This document shows positions 58,822-64,000 of a DNA stretch of 64,000 bases, in pieces; the first letter of the stretch is position 1, and the number at the start of each line of letters is the position of its first letter. This stretch comes from Methylobacillus methanolivorans. Its GTDB lineage: Bacteria > Pseudomonadota > Gammaproteobacteria > Burkholderiales > Methylophilaceae. The notes under the pieces were generated by a model. The model did not search any database and was not told where the DNA came from. It saw only the letters and a list, made by a program, of their open reading frames with translations. Location: contig NZ_JBIWXY010000001.1 of the NCBI RefSeq assembly GCF_044751345.1, positions 1,302,001 through 1,366,000 on the forward strand, in the 5' to 3' direction. The position numbers and the translations under genes were made by a program.

Positions 58822-60303
58822 GTGCTGATCTGGTTTGTCATTCTCTACGTCATGGTGTCGATCAGCATCGGCCTATTTGCCGCCACCCGCGTCAAGACCA
58901 CCAAGGATTACGCCGTGGCTGGACGCCACTTGCCGCTGCCCGTGGTCATGGCAACCGTGTTCGCCACCTGGTTTGGCGCAGAAGCTGTGTTCGGCGTTTC
59001 TGCCACCTTCGTCAAGGATGGCCTCAACGGCATTGTTGCTGACCCTTTTGGCTCCAGCATGTGCCTGGTGATTGCAGGTTTTTTCTTCGCCACCAAGCTT
59101 TACAAGCTCAACATCATCACCCTGGGCGACTTCTACCGTATGCGCTACAACCGCACCGTGGAAGTGCTCACTACGATTGCGATCGTCATTTCCTACCTGG
59201 GCTGGGTTGCCGCGCAGATCAAGGCATTAGGACTGATTTTCCACATCATCACTGACGGCGCAGTGAGCGAAGAAGCCGGGATGATTCTTGGCACCGCCAT
59301 CGTGTTGACCTACACCACCCTGGGCGGCATGCTCTCGGTCGCCATCCTGGATTTCGTGCAAATGAGCGTCATCATAGGCGGCATGCTCTATATCGCCTAC
59401 ATGGTCTCAGGCATGACCGGCGGCGTTGCACCTGTGATTGAGCATGCCCGGCTTGCCGGCAAGCTGGACTTCCTTCCGCCAGCCGATCCCTGGCTCTGGG
59501 TCACCTTCATCGGTGCCTGGATGACCATGATGCTGGGCTCCATTCCACAGCAGGACGTGTTCCAGCGCATCACCTCAGCCAAGAGTGCCAAGGTCGCTAT
59601 CTGGGGCTCCATCCTGGGCGCCTCTATCTATTTCTGCTTTACCTTCGTGCCCATGTTCATCGCCTATTCGGCCACCCTGATCGACCCAGGCTTCTTCAAT
59701 ACACTAATTGATCAGGACTCGCAGCGTGTATTGCCTACGCTAGTCTTGCAGCATATGCCGATCGCGGCCCAAGTGATCTTCTTCGGCGCTGTGCTGTCGG
59801 CGATCATGAGCTGCTCTTCCGCCACCTTGCTCGCGCCTTCCATCTCGTTCGCGGAGAACATCGTGCGCGGCTACCTCCCGCACCTGGATGATCGTGGCTT
59901 CCTCAAGATCATGCGTATTTGCCTGCTGGGTTTTGCCAGCTGCGTGCTGGTCTATGCATTGAACACCAATTTATCGATCTTCCGCATGGTGGAATCTGCC
60001 TACAAGATCACGCTGGCGGGTGCCTTTGTGCCACTGTTCTTCGGCGTGTTCTGGAAACGCGCGACCAACCAAGGCGCACTGGCCGCCATCATCGGCGGCA
60101 TCAGCACCTGGGTGTTGGTCGAAGTATTGGTGGGCGAGGAAAGCTTGATACCGCCACAATTGCTAGGGCTAGGCGTCAGTATCATCGGCATGGTGGCAGG
60201 TTCACTATTACCGCAGAAGATCGCCCCTCAGCGCCGACATGAGCAAGCAAGTTACCTGCATAGTCATGCCGCGCATCCTCACGTGCCGCATAAGGGAAGC
60301 TAA
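58822..60303 (+). CDS. Sodium:solute symporter (SSF family)
   Basis: A 493-residue symporter with about 13 helices. Start at GTG 58822 (LIWFVILYVMVSISIGLFAA as helix 1). SSF features: TTKDYAVAGRHLPLPVVMAT, YTTLGGMLSVAILDFVQM and GSIPQQDVFQRITSAKSAKV. The C-terminal tail is His-rich (SYLHSHAAHPHVPHKGS). It is most like acetate/proline/pantothenate-type transporters; the substrate is unknown. Converges on mxaL with 12 bases between stops. Confidence 0.88.
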   Translation: MLIWFVILYVMVSISIGLFAATRVKTTKDYAVAGRHLPLPVVMATVFATWFGAEAVFGVSATFVKDGLNGIVADPFGSSMCLVIAGFFFATKLYKLNIITLGDFYRMRYNRTVEVLTTIAIVISYLGWVAAQIKALGLIFHIITDGAVSEEAGMILGTAIVLTYTTLGGMLSVAILDFVQMSVIIGGMLYIAYMVSGMTGGVAPVIEHARLAGKLDFLPPADPWLWVTFIGAWMTMMLGSIPQQDVFQRITSAKSAKVAIWGSILGASIYFCFTFVPMFIAYSATLIDPGFFNTLIDQDSQRVLPTLVLQHMPIAAQVIFFGAVLSAIMSCSSATLLAPSISFAENIVRGYLPHLDDRGFLKIMRICLLGFASCVLVYALNTNLSIFRMVESAYKITLAGAFVPLFFGVFWKRATNQGALAAIIGGISTWVLVEVLVGEESLIPPQLLGLGVSIIGMVAGSLLPQKIAPQRRHEQASYLHSHAAHPHVPHKGS

Positions 60304-60315
60304 CAAGCTATTAAG

Positions 60316-61296
60316 CTAGGTAGGCTCTGCTTTTAATCTCTGGCGGATATACGGCCAATAACTGGCGAGAATCAATGCCAAGGCCAGCAAGAGATAGGCC
60401 CAGCGCAATGAATAGGCAGTGACAAAGCTGGCGACCGGTTTCTGCTTCTGCACGAAGGTGTAGAAATCGGGCTTATCCTGGCCCAGTACGTACTGGGCAT
60501 TGATCTCCTCGGCCAGCTCCTTCAAATATGCCTCTTCCAGCTTGGAAAGATAGCGGTCGTAGTCGGCAGAAGCCACTACCGGGTCGGGATCATCACGGCT
60601 GGTATCGCTATAGGTGACGCCGACCGCACCGGCAGAATTCTCTTTGGCATCTGACGACCAGTAGCCCACCCATTTGTTGCTGGAGTTGTAACGCGGGATC
60701 GGCACATCCTCGCTGCCGCCGACACCGACGAAGACGATATTTTCGCCGATCTGCACGTCATCAAGCTTGAGCTTGTTGATGGCGTTCACCTTGGGCGCTT
60801 CGTCGCCGTCGGTGAAGAACAGCAGGCGCGCAGGCGCATTCAACGAGTCGAAGGCCTTGGCAGCGCCCTTGACGCCAAAGCTGATGCGGCTGTTGCCGCG
60901 CCAGGACATGCGCCACTCCAGATGCTCAATCGCATCGACGATGATGTCGTAGTTGGCGCAGGTCTCCAGCGGCGTGAACAACAACGCGACGTCTTCCGCG
61001 GCAAACACGCCGAGGCTGAAGTAAGTACCACAGGGCGAATTCTCCACCAGCTTGCGCATCAGGTGGCGCGTGTAGGCCATGCGGCTCACCAGTTTGCCGT
61101 TGAGACTCACGTCCTCTGCGTTCATGCTTTGCGAGACATCGGCGAGCAAGAGGTAGTTATGGACGCGCTGCTTGAGCTGTATTTCCGGCTTGAAGATCGC
61201 CAGCAACAGCAAGATGACCACCAACAGATATAGCCCAGACTCGTAATGATCCCTTGCCCAGCGCCAGCCATGGCGCAGCCTCAACTGCCACTTCAT
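60316..61296 (-). CDS. mxaL: MxaL, methanol dehydrogenase calcium-insertion protein (VWA)
   Basis: A 326-residue membrane VWA protein. N-terminal helix (about 20-38), MIDAS motif DVSQSMNAED (about residues 53-62), second MIDAS part LLFFTDGDEA, and a C-terminal helix (about 296-317). In methylotrophs the mxaA-C-K-L-S products are needed to insert calcium into methanol dehydrogenase. Coupled to mxaK by four bases. The operon ends here, no mxaD following. Confidence 0.92.
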   Translation of the reverse strand: MKWQLRLRHGWRWARDHYESGLYLLVVILLLLAIFKPEIQLKQRVHNYLLLADVSQSMNAEDVSLNGKLVSRMAYTRHLMRKLVENSPCGTYFSLGVFAAEDVALLFTPLETCANYDIIVDAIEHLEWRMSWRGNSRISFGVKGAAKAFDSLNAPARLLFFTDGDEAPKVNAINKLKLDDVQIGENIVFVGVGGSEDVPIPRYNSSNKWVGYWSSDAKENSAGAVGVTYSDTSRDDPDPVVASADYDRYLSKLEEAYLKELAEEINAQYVLGQDKPDFYTFVQKQKPVASFVTAYSLRWAYLLLALALILASYWPYIRQRLKAEPT

Positions 61297-61829
61297 GGCA
61301 GGCCCACCGGGATGTTGCTGAGCTCCATGCCTTCCTGTTCCTTTTTCAGCCCCTCGATGCCATTAGGCTGCACCAGCAGCATCAGGCTGAGGTTGAACTT
61401 TGCCTGCCTGAATGCGGGATCTAGCCGCAAGGCTTGCTCATAGGCGATCTGCGCCTGGGACAAGTCGTATTTCGCCTCGTCCTTGAGGCTGCCATCGTCA
61501 TTGAGACGGCGCTTCAAGCCGGACTGCAGGAGGTTGTTGCCAATGTTGTACTGCACCAGCGCCTGCTGCGGCTGGCTCAACCCGGTTTCAAGCAGTTGGC
61601 TGTAGCTTTGCACCGCGTGCTTGTAATCCCCAGATTCTCCCAGTTTATAAGCCGCCATGAACTTCTGTTCAAAACCATAGCCGTCGTGAGTGACCAATGC
61701 CCCGGCCTGAATCTGCTGGTTGGCATCATGGCGCTGCACCAGCGCATTGACTTGGTAGACGCTGCCCGCCAACCCGGCAACCGCCAGCAGTCCAAACAGC
61801 AGGTTGAGGCCTTTTATGCGGATTCCCAT
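61293..61829 (-). CDS. mxaK: MxaK, methanol dehydrogenase maturation protein
   Basis: A 178-residue protein with an N-terminal helix (LNLLFGLLAVAGLAGSVYQV, about 7-26) and a TPR-like periplasmic part (LGESGDYKHAVQSYSQLLET and LSQAQIAYEQALRLDPAFRQ). Overlaps mxaC by 16 bases and mxaL by four. Role inferred from the neighbours. Confidence 0.9.
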   Translation of the reverse strand: MGIRIKGLNLLFGLLAVAGLAGSVYQVNALVQRHDANQQIQAGALVTHDGYGFEQKFMAAYKLGESGDYKHAVQSYSQLLETGLSQPQQALVQYNIGNNLLQSGLKRRLNDDGSLKDEAKYDLSQAQIAYEQALRLDPAFRQAKFNLSLMLLVQPNGIEGLKKEQEGMELSNIPVGLP

Positions 61830-62794
61830 GCTTTTACCCTGAAATTTTTAATGACAAACATGCCCAGACTCAACACCAGGGCCACTACAATCAAGTCGCG
61901 CGCATAATCGCGCCCCGGTACGGTGATGGCATACTGGATCGTATTCTTCTCGCGGCTGTCGATATCCTGGATCGCCATTTGCAGCGCCACGGGATTATCC
62001 GCCTCGTAAGCCTTGTAGGTGATATTGAGCGACTTGAAGAAACGGTCGAGCTGGATCGCCGCCGGCCCCCTGTCCTCTTCGAACACGCGGTCGCCGAATA
62101 TGCTCACGTCGTCCGGTTCGCGCAACACGATCCAATAAAGCTTGATATCCTTGTCCTTGAGCTCTTCCCTGATCCGCGCCTTGACGCGGGGGCTGAGCTT
62201 GCCCGCGCCGTCGGACAACAGGATGATGGCGCGCGAGCCCGAGCTCTGGATGCTGTCGAACAGGCTGGCCGCCTGGGTGATGCCCGCACCGATATTGGTC
62301 TGGTTGATGCCGGCGCTAGTCGCCGCGTTGATCGCGGCATGGATGGCATCGCGATTGGCCGTGATCTTGACGCCATACAAGGCAGAATTGGTAAACGCCA
62401 CCACGCCCATCATGTCATCGTGCCTGGAGTCGATGAATTGCGTAATCAGCCGGCGTGCGGCACCGGACTTGATTTCTCCCGCCCGGCCGCTGGTAGCGTC
62501 CCCGGCAAAAGGATGGTCCATGCTCACGCTGCGGTCGATCACCATCACGGTCTGCGCGCCCTTGCCGACGCGGTTCACGATATTGTCGCTGCCTTGCGGG
62601 GCTGCCAGGGCAAGCACGAGGCTAGCGATGATGACGGCCGTCACCACCTTGAGCAGCAAGACGATATTGTCCGAGAATGAGTCTTCCGGCACCATCTCCA
62701 GCCAGGAGTAGCGCTGCCCCTGCAGGCTCTTGAGCCAGAAAGGCACCAGTGCGAGCGGCAATAGCAGCAGGGCCCAGGGATTGAGCAAACTCAT
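61814..62794 (-). CDS. mxaC: MxaC, methanol dehydrogenase calcium-insertion protein (VWA)
   Basis: A 326-residue membrane VWA protein. N-terminal helices at about 6-20 and 50-70, MIDAS motif VIDRSVSMDHPF (about 84-95) with a distal RAIILLSDGAGKL, and a C-terminal helix (about 300-316). A paralogue of MxaL in plan. Needed for active methanol dehydrogenase. Overlaps mxaA by four bases. Confidence 0.92.
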   Translation of the reverse strand: MSLLNPWALLLLPLALVPFWLKSLQGQRYSWLEMVPEDSFSDNIVLLLKVVTAVIIASLVLALAAPQGSDNIVNRVGKGAQTVMVIDRSVSMDHPFAGDATSGRAGEIKSGAARRLITQFIDSRHDDMMGVVAFTNSALYGVKITANRDAIHAAINAATSAGINQTNIGAGITQAASLFDSIQSSGSRAIILLSDGAGKLSPRVKARIREELKDKDIKLYWIVLREPDDVSIFGDRVFEEDRGPAAIQLDRFFKSLNITYKAYEADNPVALQMAIQDIDSREKNTIQYAITVPGRDYARDLIVVALVLSLGMFVIKNFRVKAWESA

Positions 62795-63696
62795 GCAACT
62801 CCCCGTTCACAATCCCTCAGCCGGCGACAAAGCTGCTGCAGCTCCTTGAGCAGGGCTGGGCTATCTGCGTTTTCGCCGGTGAACAGCAAAGACTCGGAGT
62901 GCTGGAAAAAGCTGTCGATCTCTTTTGCGAGCGGCTGATACTGCGGATGCTGCGCAAAAAACTCACCCAATTGCGGCCGGAACAAGGTGCTTCCATGCAC
63001 CTGGTTGAATGCTTGGTGCACGTAGCCAAGGGCCTGCGCCTGGTGCCCGGCTTGCGCAGGCGTCTTGCGTAGCTTGCGATAAGCCTGTGCGAAGCTGCCG
63101 CCCATCCAAGGCAGCCAGCGACGGTCAGCATTGATATAGACCAGCCCGACTACGCCTACCAGGAACACAGTCAACGCAAGCGCCAGGCGCTCCGGCCCGG
63201 TATCGAGTAAAGCAGGCTTGCGTTGCGGCTGCGCATTGCTGCGCGCGGTATGGATGTTGCCCGCCGCCAGTGGCGCGCTCCAGAAATGCCAAGCAGGCAC
63301 GTTCACCTCCGCTGGCGTATCGCCGCCGCCGAGCGCCAACGTCAAGGCGGGCAAACGCATGACGCTGGGCTTGCTTGCCGCAGCGAACACCTGGTAGCTG
63401 AGCTTGACCTCATAGCGCTGGCTGCCTGCAGCTTTTTCACCCTGCAGCGCGACGCCCACCAGCTCTATGCCGTCAACGCGCTCACCCTTTAGCGGCAAGG
63501 CCGACTTAGACAACTCGTAGGGAGGGCTGGCCTCGATCACCAGCCTGCGCTCGAGCACGTCACCTATCGTGATGCCTGTCGCAATGCGCGGGTTGTCCAG
63601 GCTGACCAGGGCAGCTTCCGCTGCATGTGCCATAGCTCCCGCGCAAAGGCCGATAGGAAGCAGGCAGATGGAAAACAAGGTCGTCAGTTTTTTCAT
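62791..63696 (-). CDS. mxaA: MxaA, methanol dehydrogenase maturation protein
   Basis: A 301-residue exported/membrane protein. Signal peptide 1-26 (KLTTLFSICLLPIGLCAGAM), periplasmic beta-rich domain, one membrane helix (about 168-190, LALALTVFLVGVVGLVYINA) and a cytoplasmic C-terminal part. It matches the MxaA plan and place in the order S-A-C-K-L. Overlaps mxaS by four bases. Confidence 0.9.
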   Translation of the reverse strand: MKKLTTLFSICLLPIGLCAGAMAHAAEAALVSLDNPRIATGITIGDVLERRLVIEASPPYELSKSALPLKGERVDGIELVGVALQGEKAAGSQRYEVKLSYQVFAAASKPSVMRLPALTLALGGGDTPAEVNVPAWHFWSAPLAAGNIHTARSNAQPQRKPALLDTGPERLALALTVFLVGVVGLVYINADRRWLPWMGGSFAQAYRKLRKTPAQAGHQAQALGYVHQAFNQVHGSTLFRPQLGEFFAQHPQYQPLAKEIDSFFQHSESLLFTGENADSPALLKELQQLCRRLRDCERGVA

Positions 63697-64000
63697 GCTG
63701 TCAGGTATTTCTCAAAATAATGCGTCATTGCTTCGGCCTCGAATACCCCGCTGACAAAATGCGGCGGGCTCTCGAACGCCAGGAACAGGTCTTCCAGCGC
63801 CGCCCGGCGCTGCTCGAATGCGCTAATGAATTTGGCACGGATCGACTCGCGGAAGAAAATCGTACGGTCACGCCCGGTCTCTGGGTCCAGCATCGTGCCG
63901 AGGCCAAAGCGCGGCAGGCGCCGGTATTCCTCCTCTTCCCACAGCACGACAGGCACCACCTGGTGACGGGACAACATGTTCATGGCCTGGATGATGGTGC
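63693..64000 (-). CDS. mxaS: MxaS, DUF58-type methanol dehydrogenase accessory protein, 5' part cut by the window edge
   Basis: The C-terminal ~100 residues of a DUF58-type protein: MLSRHQVVPVVLWEEEEYRR, then DPETGRDRTIFFRESIRAKF and a helical end. In mxa operons MxaS precedes MxaA and works with the MoxR-type ATPase MxaR, which should lie to the right of the window. Confidence 0.85.
   Translation of the reverse strand, partial: TIIQAMNMLSRHQVVPVVLWEEEEYRRLPRFGLGTMLDPETGRDRTIFFRESIRAKFISAFEQRRAALEDLFLAFESPPHFVSGVFEAEAMTHYFEKYLTA

Overview
The window looks like chromosome of a methylotrophic betaproteobacterium of the Methylophilaceae, most like Methylobacillus. The grounds are the methanol dehydrogenase accessory genes mxaS-A-C-K-L at the right end, a complete NAD-dependent molybdenum formate dehydrogenase operon (fdsGBA-fdhD-fdsD), moderate GC, and the conserved block M16 peptidase pair-rsmD-coaD-ferredoxin beside ftsYEX. 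The species is inference. I see no rRNA, tRNA, prophage, transposase or CRISPR array.

Layout. 1-5770 (minus): MdtABC-type RND efflux operon, its last gene cut by the left edge. 5949-8600 (minus): ackA, a phosphate acetyltransferase and glyoxalase I. 8865-11631: a DinB-like protein, then a chemotaxis-type signalling gene and a solute-binding gene that lie in one reading frame separated by a single TGA, then a ferredoxin. 11651-15426 (minus): coaD, rsmD and two M16 peptidases, divergent from ftsY-ftsE-ftsX and a TonB-like gene. 19425-25198: an acetyltransferase, etfB-etfA-fpr, and divergently a LysR regulator with ETF-quinone oxidoreductase; a Fur-like palindrome lies between the two ETF operons. 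25200-28292: a lower-GC accessory cluster holding a secreted protein, a membrane protein whose cytoplasmic part resembles a TetR sensor domain without its DNA-binding part, a true TetR regulator and a secreted cupin, preceded by strong palindromes. 28413-31288: serA, divergent from a D-2-hydroxyglutarate/glycolate-type flavin dehydrogenase. 31595-37592: formate dehydrogenase. 37677-40457: a Spy/CpxP-like protein divergent from a CpxRA-like two-component system with three CpxR-type half-sites between them. 40444-46411: a MarR-MFS pair behind a double operator, small proteins, and a PAP2 phosphatase with an LTA-synthase-type sulfatase. 46412-47844: mostly non-coding, with duplicated palindromes and a small orphan gene. 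47845-51776: a probable metal (zinc) uptake locus. 51896-52807: rpoH under a CIRCE element. 52869-55180 (minus): a dynamin-like GTPase, CcoS and an unrecognised 43-residue membrane peptide. 55374-58679: ubiE-ubiJ-ubiB behind a DUF971 gene. 58822-60303: a sodium:solute symporter. 60316-64000 (minus): mxaL, K, C, A and partial S.

Physiology. The mxa genes support methanol oxidation in the periplasm, and formate dehydrogenase completes C1 oxidation and gives NADH. The ETF genes feed electrons to ubiquinone, which the ubi genes help to make. Envelope stress (Cpx-like, RpoH) and metal supply (ZIP/ABC, Fur-like) systems surround this core. Every functional call rests on reading the translated sequences by eye; no search was run.
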